This document shows, piece after piece, positions 28,594-37,911 of a stretch of DNA of 64,000 nt (its first letter is position 1; each line of letters begins with the position of its first letter). The stretch is from an archaeon (lineage in GTDB: Archaea > EX4484-52 > WAPT01), in contig JAPDKB010000008.1 in the NCBI GenBank assembly GCA_029258795.1, positions 1 through 64,000 of the forward strand, read 5' to 3'. A program made the position numbers and the translations under genes. A model generated the notes under the pieces. The model worked only from the letters and a program-made list of their open reading frames with translations, was not told where the DNA came from and ran no database searches.

Positions 28594-29811
28594 TTACTCC
28601 TCCACTTTAATCAGCAACCCCAGCCCGATAACAACACAAGCCAGAACCACGACTATAACGGCATGCAATCCGTGGAGCTCGGTTATTGCTCCGTAGATGA
28701 GAGATGCTACCGTTCCAGCAAGCATTGTTGGCACTGTTATGAAGGACAGTGTTGTGCTTCTTATCTTAGAAGGGATTGGCCTGTTGAGCAGCGAGCTGAA
28801 GATGGGCTCCGTGCCCGTCTCCACGGACATCAGCAAAATGAGTAAAGCGATCGAGACGAGAGGGTGGCTAATGAAGAATAGAAGCAGGATCAGCAGCACT
28901 GCAAAAACCTCCGTAGCTATTATTGCATTTCTCTCGCTTCCGAACATTTTCACAAGATGCTCGTTGTAGTGATAAATCATTATAGCAAGAGCGGAGCTGC
29001 TCAGAAAGATCAGATTGAAAAACTGCTCCTTTATTCCGAGAACATCTTTGACGTAAGGAAAAAATCCGATGAAAAGCATACCATATCCTATGCTCCACAC
29101 CACCATGCTGGCAGTAAGGTATTTCAGCGTGGTGGAAGAGCGGATCAGCTCGATAAATTGCTTAAAATTGGTCAGAGTTTTTCGGATTAGTTTTATCGCG
29201 CTTTTTTCTTTTTTGCGGAGGGGAGCCTCCTCCGAAAATAGAAGGTTGAGTAAGATAAAAACATCGAGAATTGCGGCCACAATCCAGAAATAACGCAATA
29301 GATGCGTCACATTCCCTTCAAACCCGCCTGCTCTGAAGAGAAACACAAAGGCGATCAAGCTTGCGAATATAAAGGAAGCTTCACCCAACTTCATCATTTT
29401 GCTGGTGTATCTTACCCATTGCCTCTCACCATAACTTCGCTTTACCTCATCCATAATCCATGCATTGAGCGGTCTGGAAATGAAAGACGAGGCAACACCC
29501 ATCAAAGCAACAGCCACCAGGAAATGTGAATATGTGCTTGCAAAAAACATGAGCAGATAGGCGATGGTATAGAGTAAATTTCCCAACATTGCTGACTTTC
29601 TCCTGCTCCACGCATCAGCCATGCTTCCCGTCACCACAACAAGCACGGCAAGAATGAAATAATACAGCGCCATTAAACTGCCAAGCTGCGCATGGCTGAT
29701 TCCTGAATTTAGAAGATAGATGACGAATATTGGTCCGAGTAAAGCGTCAATACACTGAGCCAGGATTTCGTTTACGAAAAATACTCGCAGCTTTCCAGAT
29801 ATCATGAACAT
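28594..29811 (-). CDS. MFS transporter
   Basis: 405 residues with about 12 hydrophobic segments. The loop 2-3 motif DAWSRRKSAMLGNLLY fits the MFS GxxxDRxGRR pattern loosely. Substrate cannot be read from the sequence. Divergent from a second MFS gene across 59 bp. Confidence 0.8.
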   Translation of the reverse strand: MFMISGKLRVFFVNEILAQCIDALLGPIFVIYLLNSGISHAQLGSLMALYYFILAVLVVVTGSMADAWSRRKSAMLGNLLYTIAYLLMFFASTYSHFLVAVALMGVASSFISRPLNAWIMDEVKRSYGERQWVRYTSKMMKLGEASFIFASLIAFVFLFRAGGFEGNVTHLLRYFWIVAAILDVFILLNLLFSEEAPLRKKEKSAIKLIRKTLTNFKQFIELIRSSTTLKYLTASMVVWSIGYGMLFIGFFPYVKDVLGIKEQFFNLIFLSSSALAIMIYHYNEHLVKMFGSERNAIIATEVFAVLLILLLFFISHPLVSIALLILLMSVETGTEPIFSSLLNRPIPSKIRSTTLSFITVPTMLAGTVASLIYGAITELHGLHAVIVVVLACVVIGLGLLIKVEE

Positions 29812-29870
29812 AAAGTAGTGCTTTTATGCGTTATAAAATTTTTATATGCACTTTTTCCATATAGAACTCC
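29812..29870. promoter_or_regulatory. shared divergent promoter of two MFS genes with inverted repeat
   Basis: A TATAAAATTTTTATA near-palindrome lies in the centre, flanked by AGTGC on the left and GCACT on the right, an inverted repeat about 30 bp across. It could provide TATA boxes for both directions and an operator for a shared regulator. Seen directly; function inferred. Confidence 0.4.
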
Positions 29871-31064
29871 ATGTCGCATAAATCAGCAGTTTCAATGGAG
29901 AAAAACATAAGGAAGGTTTATCTGTTGAGCTTTTTGTCATCATTTCATTTTTTCTCAGCTGTGCTTATACCCTTCTTTACCCTTTGGGGTAAGCTCAGCT
30001 TCACCCAGATTCTCATCCTGCAATCCATTTTCCAGCTGACCATCGTGGCCATGGAAGTGCCTACAGGTGTGGTGGCTGACAAGCTCGGCAGGAAGTTTTC
30101 CATAGCAATCGGATTTCTGCTCACAACAATAGGTGCGCTCGTTTACGCAAGCGTGCCGAACTTCTGGGTTTTTGTCATTGCAGAAGTGCTGTTTGGCGTG
30201 GGAGTGAGCTTCTTTTCAGGAGCTACGGAAGCGTTTGTTTATGATACGCTCAAGCAGTCCGGCAGAGAGAAAGGCTCGAAGCGTGTTTTCATAAGGCTCG
30301 AGCAGTTTAACTTGCTGGGACTTGCGACCTCAGCCCCAATTGGAAGTGTTATTGCTCACTATCTCGGTTTGAGAGCACCCATGCTTCTCACATCAGTCCC
30401 GCTGTTTTTGGGAGCGATCATAGCACTCAGCATGAAGGAGCCGGAGATACATGAGAAAGGAAGGAAACCCTCGTATCTGGAGATTCTGAAATCAAGCATT
30501 GATATGTTCAAAAAGAGAAGAGAGCTGAGAATCCTAAGCATTGATATGGTGGTGGTTGCCCTGCTCTCCTATTTCTACATCTGGGGGTATCAGGCAAAGC
30601 TGATGCAAGTCGCATTTCCAATAGCGCTCTTCGGTGTGGTGCATGCAACGATAGTCACGAGCGAGGCCGCCATATTGCATTTCCTTGAAAAGCTTGAAAA
30701 ACTAGTTGGTGGAAAGAAGAATTATCTTTTCATTTCTGCGGTGATTCCCGGAGTATGCTACTTGTTGATTGGTGCGTCCTCCAGCTGGATTATTGTGCTG
30801 CCGGCCATGATAGCGGGCATGGCCTTTGGATTAACAAGAAGGACGCCAATGATAAACTATATAAACAAGTTCGTGGACTCAAAAGCGAGGGCAACCACAC
30901 TTTCTTTCATAAACCTCTCACGCTCTCTGATGCTCGCGATTATCAATCCTGTTGTTGGTAAAGCCGTGGACATCAATCTCAACCTGACCTTCATTGGTTT
31001 GGGTATTATCCTTCTTGCTGTTGCAGCAACATCGAGGATTGAGGAAGAGATGCTTCTGGATTAA
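29871..31064 (+). CDS. MFS transporter
   Basis: 397 residues, about 12 membrane segments. The loop 2-3 motif VADKLGRKFSIAIGF is a clear MFS signature, and EVPTGVVADKLGR resembles the family of small-molecule and drug exporters. Substrate unknown. Divergently transcribed from another MFS gene. Confidence 0.82.
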   Translation: MSHKSAVSMEKNIRKVYLLSFLSSFHFFSAVLIPFFTLWGKLSFTQILILQSIFQLTIVAMEVPTGVVADKLGRKFSIAIGFLLTTIGALVYASVPNFWVFVIAEVLFGVGVSFFSGATEAFVYDTLKQSGREKGSKRVFIRLEQFNLLGLATSAPIGSVIAHYLGLRAPMLLTSVPLFLGAIIALSMKEPEIHEKGRKPSYLEILKSSIDMFKKRRELRILSIDMVVVALLSYFYIWGYQAKLMQVAFPIALFGVVHATIVTSEAAILHFLEKLEKLVGGKKNYLFISAVIPGVCYLLIGASSSWIIVLPAMIAGMAFGLTRRTPMINYINKFVDSKARATTLSFINLSRSLMLAIINPVVGKAVDINLNLTFIGLGIILLAVAATSRIEEEMLLD

Positions 31065-31098
31065 TCTTTAAAAAGCTGTCATCTCACTATTTAAGCTC

Positions 31099-31404
31099 AT
31101 GGCGAAGAAGGAGAAGGGTGAGGAGAAAGCCAAGAAAATGGATTATAAAGAAAAGGAGAAGAAAGCATCCATAGTTGCGATGATTTCAATTGTGCTCGGG
31201 ATTGTTATGGGTTACGTTTCCGTCAAGCTTGTGGTTAGATTCGCGCTGCTTGCAGGCATGGTTTTCATGTTCGTCTATTATAAACTCGTTGCAAAATTCG
31301 TTTCCGGGCTGGATAAAGATGAGCTCATAGGCAACACCATCTTTCCGTTTCTCACAACATGGTACGCAACGTGGGTCTTTCTCTACAATTACTTTGCATC
31401 CTGA
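31099..31404 (+). CDS. small membrane protein with charged N terminus
   Basis: 101 residues: a Lys/Glu-rich N-terminal 27 residues, then hydrophobic segments at about 28-48, 50-68 and 82-98. No family assigned with confidence. The position 35 bp after the MFS gene suggests a shared transcript, though a TATA-like TTTAAAAAG lies between them. Confidence 0.55.
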   Translation: MAKKEKGEEKAKKMDYKEKEKKASIVAMISIVLGIVMGYVSVKLVVRFALLAGMVFMFVYYKLVAKFVSGLDKDELIGNTIFPFLTTWYATWVFLYNYFAS

Positions 31405-32607
31405 TCAGCTCTTCCCGAGCCACTTCTGCTTGAGCTCGTGAAAGCTGCCATCAATTATGCTCTCCCTTATCTCCCTCATCAGCTTGAGAATGAAATGAAG
31501 GTTGTGGTATGAAGCCAGGCGGAAAAAGCTGAGTTTCTCGTTTCTGTAAAGGTGATGGAGATATGCTCTGGTGTAATCCTGACAGACGAAACAGTCACAC
31601 CAATCATCAGGTCTGGTTTTTTCAAGCCTGAAGCTTGCGTTTCCAATCTTGATTCTGAACTTGTTTCCCACGGTTCCGCCCGAGAAAGGAGAGATGAAGA
31701 TCATACCTCTCCTCGCCCATCTGGTGGGTGTGACGCAGTCAAATACATCAATACCTCTCTCAACACAGTTGAAGAGGTCCTCCACAGCTCCAATGCCGAG
31801 GAGGTGTCTTGGCTTCTCCGCCGGCAATAGAGGGATGACCCATTCAAGAATGTTGTGCATGTCCTGCTTCGTCTTGCCGAGAGAGCCACCTATCCCAAAC
31901 CCGTCAAAAGGCAGTGAGGCTATGAATCTGGCTGATTTTACGCGCAAATCCTTGTACGCTCCACCCTGCACTATGCCGAAAATTGCCTGCTTCTTATCGT
32001 AAGCTTCAAGGCATTCCAGAGCCCACCTGTGGGTGCGTTCAAGCGCTAAAGATGTGTATTCCTTGCTGGAAAGTGGAGAGGTGCACTCATCCAGCACATA
32101 AACGACGTCGGAGCCGAGCTTGGACTGTATTTTCATGGAAAGTTCTGGTGTGAGACGCATTTTTTCTCCAGTTATCGGATTTCTGTACGTTATGCCTTCA
32201 TCATCCACCTTTGCCCATCTCTCTCCAACTTTTGGCTCCTCCTTCATTTCATCTCCGGGAAATATGTTGTTGGCTATCTTGCCAACACCATGCTCCATTC
32301 CGAAACCGAGGGAGAATGCCTGAAATCCTCCGGAATCCGTGAAGATCGTGCCATTATAGTTCATGAAGTTGTGAAGACCTCCAAGCTTGTTTATGAGCTC
32401 CTCTCCCGGCTTGAGGTGGAGGTGGAAGGTGTTCGCTATGAGCGCCTCAACCTTCAGCTTCTTCAAATCCCTGCTGTCAAGAGCCCTAACGCTTGCCAGC
32501 GTTGCTACCGGCAAAAACACAGGAGTCTTGAATTTTTTGCCCCTGACGCGCACAACTCCGGCTCTGGCTTTTCCAAGCTCTGTCTCTATGCTGAATCGCA
32601 GCTTCAT
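31405..32607 (-). CDS. tgt: tRNA-guanine transglycosylase, bacterial/eukaryal type
   Basis: About 400 residues, TIM-barrel base exchange enzyme. Seen: NTFHLHLKPG, TDSGGFQAFSLG (catalytic Asp), GIDVFDCVTPTRWARRG (nucleophile Asp), and zinc site CDCFVCQDYTRAYLHHL with a later His. The DCV-PTR-AR and CxCxxC...RAYLHH patterns, and lack of a C-terminal PUA extension, match bacterial queuine-type TGT (position 34) rather than archaeal arcTGT (position 15). Start set at MKLRFSIETELGKARAG. Horizontal origin is likely. Confidence 0.85.
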   Translation of the reverse strand: MKLRFSIETELGKARAGVVRVRGKKFKTPVFLPVATLASVRALDSRDLKKLKVEALIANTFHLHLKPGEELINKLGGLHNFMNYNGTIFTDSGGFQAFSLGFGMEHGVGKIANNIFPGDEMKEEPKVGERWAKVDDEGITYRNPITGEKMRLTPELSMKIQSKLGSDVVYVLDECTSPLSSKEYTSLALERTHRWALECLEAYDKKQAIFGIVQGGAYKDLRVKSARFIASLPFDGFGIGGSLGKTKQDMHNILEWVIPLLPAEKPRHLLGIGAVEDLFNCVERGIDVFDCVTPTRWARRGMIFISPFSGGTVGNKFRIKIGNASFRLEKTRPDDWCDCFVCQDYTRAYLHHLYRNEKLSFFRLASYHNLHFILKLMREIRESIIDGSFHELKQKWLGKS

Positions 32608-32686
32608 CAAGCCAAAAGAAGGAGGCAAACAATTTTAAAGTTAAGAGGGAAAAGTCAAACTCGTTGGATTGCGGGGTGGAAAAGAA

Positions 32687-33991
32687 ATGCTCAGGAGCAA
32701 GTACATCTCGGAGGTGAAAGCGGGCGAGAAAGTCAAGCTTGCAGGTCATGTTTATGAAATAAGGGATCTGGGCAAGCTCGTGTTCGTGATTCTGAGAGAT
32801 GTTAGCGGATTGATTCAGCTCGTGGCTAACAAGAAGGATTGTGGAGACGAGGTTTTCAAGAAAGTCAAGAACCTGACAAAGGAGGACTTTGTGGTTGTAG
32901 AAGGGGAAGCGGTTGCGAATGAAAAAGCTCCATACAGGAAGGTTGAGGTGTTGATTAAGAAGCTTGAAGTCATCGCTGAAAGTGATTCTCCTCAGCCCAT
33001 AGACGTGTCCGGCAAAATAGAGAGCACGCTTGACAAAAGGCTGGACTGGCGCTTCATAGACATGAAAAATCCTGACGTGCTTGCAATTTTCATCTTCCAG
33101 AGCAAGCTCGTGGGTTTCATGGAGGAGTTTCTGCGCAGGAACCGGTTTGTGAGAATATTCACATCCCGCATAACAAATGCCGCTACAGAAGGAGGAGCTG
33201 ATTATTTTCCAATCATGTACTTCAACAAGGAGGCGTTTCTTGCACAAAGTCCGCAGCTCTACAAGGAGAGTGTGCTTGTGTCCGGCATAGATAGAGTGTA
33301 TGATGTTGGTATGGTTTACAGGGCTGAGCCGCACCACACCACAAGGCATCTCTGCGAGTACGTTTCCTTTGATGTGGAGATGGTTTCGGAAAGCATGAGG
33401 GATGTGCTTGAGATTCAGGAAGGTGTGCTTAGATACGCTTTCGAAAAGCTGAACAAGGATGAATGGGTAAAGGAAATGCTTGAAAAACGTAACATTCAGC
33501 TTCCTTTCCCGAAGAAGATTCCGGAAGTGAGTTTTGAGGAGGCCAATGAGATTTTGAAAGGTGCGGGGGCTGAGGTGGAGGAACACGATTTAACACCAGA
33601 AGGGGAGAGGAAGCTGTGCGAGTACTTTACAAAAGAGCATGATAGCGAGTTTGTGCTTGTTCACAGCTTTCCTTTTGCAAAGAAACCGTTCTACCTGATG
33701 AGGTATAAGGACAGGCCAGAGATCACTCATTCCTTTGATCTGCTTTACCGTGGGCTTGAGATAACGTCCGGAGGGCAGAGAGAGCACAGGTATGAGGAAA
33801 GGGTCAAGAACATAAGAGATAAGGGCATGGCTGTCGAGCAGTTCGATCATCTCCGCTTCTTCAAGTACGGCATGCCTCCTCATGGCGGCTTTGGGCTTGG
33901 AATTGAAAGGTTAACAGCTCAGATGCTCAAGCTGAAGAACGTGAGGGAAGCGAGTTTAACACCGAGGGATCCTGACAGGCTGGTGCCGTGA
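32687..33991 (+). CDS. aspS: aspartyl-tRNA synthetase (archaeal type)
   Basis: About 435 residues, class IIb. N-terminal OB-fold (VKLAGHVYEIRDLGKLVFVILRD) binds the anticodon; motif 2 region YRAEPHHTTRHLCEYVSFDVEM; motif 3 GGFGLGIERLTAQMLKL at the C terminus. Archaeal AspRSs are often non-discriminating and also charge tRNA-Asn; that depends on anticodon-domain residues I did not resolve. ATG at 32687 preferred over an earlier TTG. Confidence 0.95.
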   Translation: MLRSKYISEVKAGEKVKLAGHVYEIRDLGKLVFVILRDVSGLIQLVANKKDCGDEVFKKVKNLTKEDFVVVEGEAVANEKAPYRKVEVLIKKLEVIAESDSPQPIDVSGKIESTLDKRLDWRFIDMKNPDVLAIFIFQSKLVGFMEEFLRRNRFVRIFTSRITNAATEGGADYFPIMYFNKEAFLAQSPQLYKESVLVSGIDRVYDVGMVYRAEPHHTTRHLCEYVSFDVEMVSESMRDVLEIQEGVLRYAFEKLNKDEWVKEMLEKRNIQLPFPKKIPEVSFEEANEILKGAGAEVEEHDLTPEGERKLCEYFTKEHDSEFVLVHSFPFAKKPFYLMRYKDRPEITHSFDLLYRGLEITSGGQREHRYEERVKNIRDKGMAVEQFDHLRFFKYGMPPHGGFGLGIERLTAQMLKLKNVREASLTPRDPDRLVP

Positions 33992-34001
33992 AACTTGCTT
34001 T

Positions 34002-34532
34002 TTACTCAACTCTTATAACCTTCGCTATCACTGGAATATCTTCCTCCAGAACCACAGGTGTTTTTGTCTCAACTGATATGTACTGACCTACGCTAAGATT
34101 AGAAAAGGGTACGGGAATTTCTTTGAACTGTGGCTCAAAAGATTCCTCATTTATTTCGATTTCCACCATTACTATTCTTGTATCTCTTCCCACAACAACC
34201 TGCTTGATGAAATAATCCGGTTCGTATAAGAATTTTGTGATGCTTCCCCCGCGATAAATGTTTGGAACTTTCAGCTTCAGGGTTTTTATCTGAGGGCTAA
34301 TTTCGATTATCTCGCCCTCAAAACTTGTGACCTCTCTGGAAGCGTTTTCCTCCGTTACAAAAATCGGTAAAAGTCCATTTTTCACTTTCTCCATAAATTT
34401 CTGATCAATTTCTTTGAGAGTGTTTTGCTTCACAACATCTGGCGGTGTGACGAGGGATTTGCCTATATAAATTCCTATGATGAAAACTATGATGAGGGAA
34501 ATTATCCAAGTTAGAGTTTGTTTGTTAGACAT
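34002..34532 (-). CDS. membrane-anchored hypothetical protein
   Basis: About 176 residues: an N-terminal hydrophobic anchor (residues about 7-25, WIISLIIVFIIGIYIG), then a beta-rich extracytoplasmic domain with no recognised motif. The longer frame (from 34547) is trimmed to MSNKQ. It follows the tail-fibre-like gene by 5 bp in the same direction, so the two are one operon. Confidence 0.55.
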   Translation of the reverse strand: MSNKQTLTWIISLIIVFIIGIYIGKSLVTPPDVVKQNTLKEIDQKFMEKVKNGLLPIFVTEENASREVTSFEGEIIEISPQIKTLKLKVPNIYRGGSITKFLYEPDYFIKQVVVGRDTRIVMVEIEINEESFEPQFKEIPVPFSNLSVGQYISVETKTPVVLEEDIPVIAKVIRVE

Positions 34533-34537
34533 TTTTA

Positions 34538-35812
34538 TCACGAGCAAGTTATTTTACAGCATACTCCATAGACAAATATAGTTCCCGAATCTGGACCACA
34601 ATACACATTGCAACCTTTCTTATCAACCTTAGGCACTATACCTTTTAACCACCCGTCATTAAAATAACAATAGCCACCGCAACTGACAATAGTTTCATCA
34701 TTTTTACAAAGAACTTTCCTACACTCTTTACTTCCCGTACAATAATCGCTAACACTTCTACACTGTAAAGAGCAAGATGAAGCACCTCCAGAAGGCCAAC
34801 TTGATCTGCAGTCACCTCCTATGCAGAGCTGCGAGCCTTTGACGTAGCCCGAAACTTGTAAGTCGTCAGCTACATAGAGCGTAGAATCTTCAGGATCTCT
34901 CAAAGTGTTTGCTTCTATGATGTTCGCATCTAAAATGTCGTTGTCCCGCATGTTTAGATCTCCTGTCATAGAATCTCCAGCAGTGTTTACAAATCTCGAA
35001 TCGCAATCGGAGCAGGATGAAATTCCACCACCACTCGGCCATCTTGACCTGCAATCACTTCCTATGCAGAGCTGCGAGCATCTACCAGGAGTATCACACC
35101 TCGTATCCCGATCAGTTCCACATTTAACATTACCGTAAGAGTCAGTGTAAAGTTTGTTGCAGTTCTTCTTGTTTATTATTTTGATGTCATTGGCTCGTAA
35201 ACTGTCTGAGATAATAACCCATGAATCTTCGGGGTCTCTTATTATGTTTGCTTCCACCATATTGGCGTCTAGTAAGTTGTGATCCTGCATATTTAAATCT
35301 CCTGTCAGGGAATCTCCGCTTCTGTTCACAAATACTGAGGAACAATCTGAACAGCTAGAGATCCCACCTGATCCTGCGTTATCCACTCCACAAATCCATT
35401 TATCTCCGCTCCATTTGAGCACCTGCCCATCAGAACAGGAGGTTAAACCCGTTCCTCCTTTGGATGGTTGGAGGGTCCCTAAAAGATCATTCAGGTTATG
35501 GGTGTGGGTTGCAGAAGCGAAAGCACTGGCATCCTTTCCGTCAAGCTTGTCGGCATTCAGAGCGTAATCAGCCTGAGAGGCGTTTGCAACCTTTCCCTCT
35601 ATCAAACTGGCGTTTATTTTTCCAGTTGTAGTTGCTAAAGGTATGTATTGTGTTCCTATTTTCGCATAAATTTCATCTAATGTGTGATACGCCCCGGTCG
35701 TGACAGCTGCAAGTGAGTTATCTGAGATGTTTAAAATTGTGATCAAAACCAAAAGTCCTGCCAAGATAAATGCGTGTTTTCTCTCAATTCTAATCGTTAC
35801 GTGTATCTCCAT
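34538..35812 (-). CDS. secreted repeat protein with phage-tail-like and Cys-rich modules
   Basis: 424 residues. N-terminal signal/anchor (about residues 12-35). Then two copies of a module of about 80 residues: SSCSDC, then FVN.(S/A)GDS(L/M)TGDLNM, then LLDAN or ILDAN, then RDPEDS, ending in SQLCIG(S/G)DCRS.WPSGG. The GDSMTGDLNM pattern is typical of phage tail-fibre and adhesin repeats. The C-terminal 75 residues are Cys-rich. Likely a surface adhesin or virion-like structural protein; the repeat is also visible in DNA near 34800-34840 and 35045-35085. Confidence 0.6.
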   Translation of the reverse strand: MEIHVTIRIERKHAFILAGLLVLITILNISDNSLAAVTTGAYHTLDEIYAKIGTQYIPLATTTGKINASLIEGKVANASQADYALNADKLDGKDASAFASATHTHNLNDLLGTLQPSKGGTGLTSCSDGQVLKWSGDKWICGVDNAGSGGISSCSDCSSVFVNRSGDSLTGDLNMQDHNLLDANMVEANIIRDPEDSWVIISDSLRANDIKIINKKNCNKLYTDSYGNVKCGTDRDTRCDTPGRCSQLCIGSDCRSRWPSGGGISSCSDCDSRFVNTAGDSMTGDLNMRDNDILDANIIEANTLRDPEDSTLYVADDLQVSGYVKGSQLCIGGDCRSSWPSGGASSCSLQCRSVSDYCTGSKECRKVLCKNDETIVSCGGYCYFNDGWLKGIVPKVDKKGCNVYCGPDSGTIFVYGVCCKITCS

Positions 35813-35872
35813 ACGCTTTTATTTTGTCCAAACCGCTATATATAAATTTTCGAAAGCAAGAAAGGGGTTATT

Positions 35873-36892
35873 ATGAACCTCGAACTCGTCTGGTTCGATT
35901 CCTTCGGAGCAAAGTCCTCCTGCGTTCTTGTTAAAACTAAAGACGTCTCCATTCTAATCGATCCCGGCGTTGCGATCATGCACCGGAGCTTTCCTGCAAG
36001 CTTACCCCAAAAGCTCATGTGGGTGGAGAAGGGCTGGCATGAGGTGGAGAAGGCAGCGAGAAAAGCTGATGTGGTTGTAGTGACTCATTACCATTACGAT
36101 CATCACAGCCCAGACAGAATGAAGATTTATGGTGGCAAGCTTCTTCTTACCAAAGACCCGAACCGCTACATAAATGATTCGCAGCGCGGTAGAGCTATGA
36201 AATTTTTCGAAAACCTGTGGAGGTATTTTGGAGATGAAGAGCTAAAGCCCGGAAGTCACCAGAAAAACGAGGAGTTCAGTAAAGCTGATGCACTGGATGT
36301 TGTGCCAACAGGCAAGATGAATGAAAAGCAGAAGAAGTGGTTTGAGGCAAGAGTGAAAAAGTGGAAGGGTTACAGAAAGATTGAGGAGGCTGAGTTTGAT
36401 GACCTCAAAATAAGATTTGCTGACAGCGTTGAACTTACCTTTGGAAAAACGAAGCTGAGAACGATTGGTCCGCTCTTCCACGGTGTGGAATGCTCGCGTG
36501 TGGGCTGGGTTTTCATGGTTGTGGTGGAAGAGGGGAGCAAAAAGCTCCTTTACACCTCCGACCTTTGCGGACCGATAATTGAGAAGTATGCTGAGGTGAT
36601 GGTCAAGGAAAAGCCAACATATCTTGTGGTGGATGGTCCCAATACCTACATGCTTGGCTACTTGCTGAGCAACGAGAATCTTGAGAGAGCAATTCGTAAC
36701 GTGTGCAGAATCGTGAAGAAGGTTGATTTCGAGCTCTTCATCTGGGATCACCACCTGCCAAGGGAGCCGAATTTCAGGCATCATACATCTGAAGTGTGGG
36801 AGCTTGCAAGAAAGCTGAAGAAGGATGTGATGACAGCGCGCGAATACAAAGAGGGGAAGCCAGCTGTGGTGGAGGAACTCGTTAAGGAATGA
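35873..36892 (+). CDS. UPF0282-like metallo-beta-lactamase-fold protein
   Basis: 339 residues. VVVVTHYHYDHHSPDRM is the HxHxDH zinc motif, with later LFHG and a terminal IWDHHLPR that supply more ligands. N-terminal FDSFGAKSSCVLVKTKDVSILIDPGVA matches the archaeal UPF0282 family. Function unknown; hydrolase of nucleotide or RNA substrates is a common MBL role. Confidence 0.75.
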   Translation: MNLELVWFDSFGAKSSCVLVKTKDVSILIDPGVAIMHRSFPASLPQKLMWVEKGWHEVEKAARKADVVVVTHYHYDHHSPDRMKIYGGKLLLTKDPNRYINDSQRGRAMKFFENLWRYFGDEELKPGSHQKNEEFSKADALDVVPTGKMNEKQKKWFEARVKKWKGYRKIEEAEFDDLKIRFADSVELTFGKTKLRTIGPLFHGVECSRVGWVFMVVVEEGSKKLLYTSDLCGPIIEKYAEVMVKEKPTYLVVDGPNTYMLGYLLSNENLERAIRNVCRIVKKVDFELFIWDHHLPREPNFRHHTSEVWELARKLKKDVMTAREYKEGKPAVVEELVKE

Positions 36893-36925
36893 TTCAATTT
36901 AAAGTTTAGAATTTCTGTGTTTTTT

Positions 36926-37723
36926 ATGGTGAAACTATCTGAGCTTGTGGGGTTTCTGGATGAATATTTGGGAATTAATCGGGATTATGGTGATGCCGTT
37001 CTCAACGGGCTTGTGGTAGAAGCTTGCGATCTGGAAAAAAATGTGGAGGTTGTCTGTCTTGCGTGTGATGTGAATAAGAAGGTTATTGAGGAGGTTGCAA
37101 AGAGAAATGCAAGCCTACTCATCACTCACCACGGCATCTTTACGAAACATGATGAAGCGAAGCTTGTGGGGTTGAAGGGTAAGCTCGTCAGGATGCTGGT
37201 GAAGAATGGCATTTCTCTTTACGTTGCTCACCTGCCGCTTGACTTTCACGAAGAAATTGGAAATCATGTAGCTTTGGCAAGGGCTCTGAATTTTAGGAAT
37301 TTCCGGATTGTTGAACTGAAAAAGGGTGACAAAGATTATGGGAGTGCGGTGGTTGTTGAGCTTGAAAACGGAATGAATGCTGAAGATTTTGCAAGATTTC
37401 TGGCTGAAAAGCTTGATGTCAGCATTGACTTCCAGCCTGCGGGAGGCAAAGTGAGGAATGTTGCAATAGTCACCGGCTCAAGCATGTCAATGCTGGAAGA
37501 CGTGTTGAAAGCTGCTGATGTTGATTCATTTCTCTGCGGGGAGGCAAAACACGCTTATATTTACCATGCGGAGCAGCTGGGCGTCAATGTTTTTTATGCC
37601 ACACATTACAGGACGGAGATTTTCGGGCTGAAGGAACTTGCAAACAAGCTGGAAAACACATTTAAAGGTTTGGGGGTAGTGTTTATTGATATTCCGCCTT
37701 CCATTAAAAGGGTGGAGAGATGA
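36926..37723 (+). CDS. Nif3-like dinuclear metal protein (DUF34)
   Basis: About 265 residues. Features: ITHHGIF and HLPLDFHEEIGNHVALA at about residues 70 and 105, both contributing metal-binding His/Asp, and GEAKHAYIYHAEQLGVNVFYATHYRTE at about 210-235. Family called GTP cyclohydrolase I type 2/NIF3, but its real reaction is unsettled. Overlaps the ferredoxin start by 4 bp. Confidence 0.8.
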   Translation: MVKLSELVGFLDEYLGINRDYGDAVLNGLVVEACDLEKNVEVVCLACDVNKKVIEEVAKRNASLLITHHGIFTKHDEAKLVGLKGKLVRMLVKNGISLYVAHLPLDFHEEIGNHVALARALNFRNFRIVELKKGDKDYGSAVVVELENGMNAEDFARFLAEKLDVSIDFQPAGGKVRNVAIVTGSSMSMLEDVLKAADVDSFLCGEAKHAYIYHAEQLGVNVFYATHYRTEIFGLKELANKLENTFKGLGVVFIDIPPSIKRVER

Positions 37724-37911
37724 TGGTAGCGAAAAACATTCCTTCCGTGTGTCTAAGCTGTGGGGGATGCGTTGGTGTGTGTCCGCAGGATGCCATAAGT
37801 TTGAAGGATATGAAGATTGTGATCGATAAGGAGAAATGCAACAACTGCGGTGCGTGTGTCAGATTCTGTCCTGTCGGAGCCATGAAGCTTGATGAAGAGC
37901 GGGGTGATTGA
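37720..37911 (+). CDS. 2[4Fe-4S] ferredoxin
   Basis: 63 residues with two clusters: CLSCGGCVGVCP and CNNCGACVRFCP. Overlaps the next gene, a geranylgeranyl reductase, by about 20 bp; it is a plausible electron donor for that enzyme, as ferredoxin is in archaeal lipid saturation. Confidence 0.92.
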   Translation: MMVAKNIPSVCLSCGGCVGVCPQDAISLKDMKIVIDKEKCNNCGACVRFCPVGAMKLDEERGD

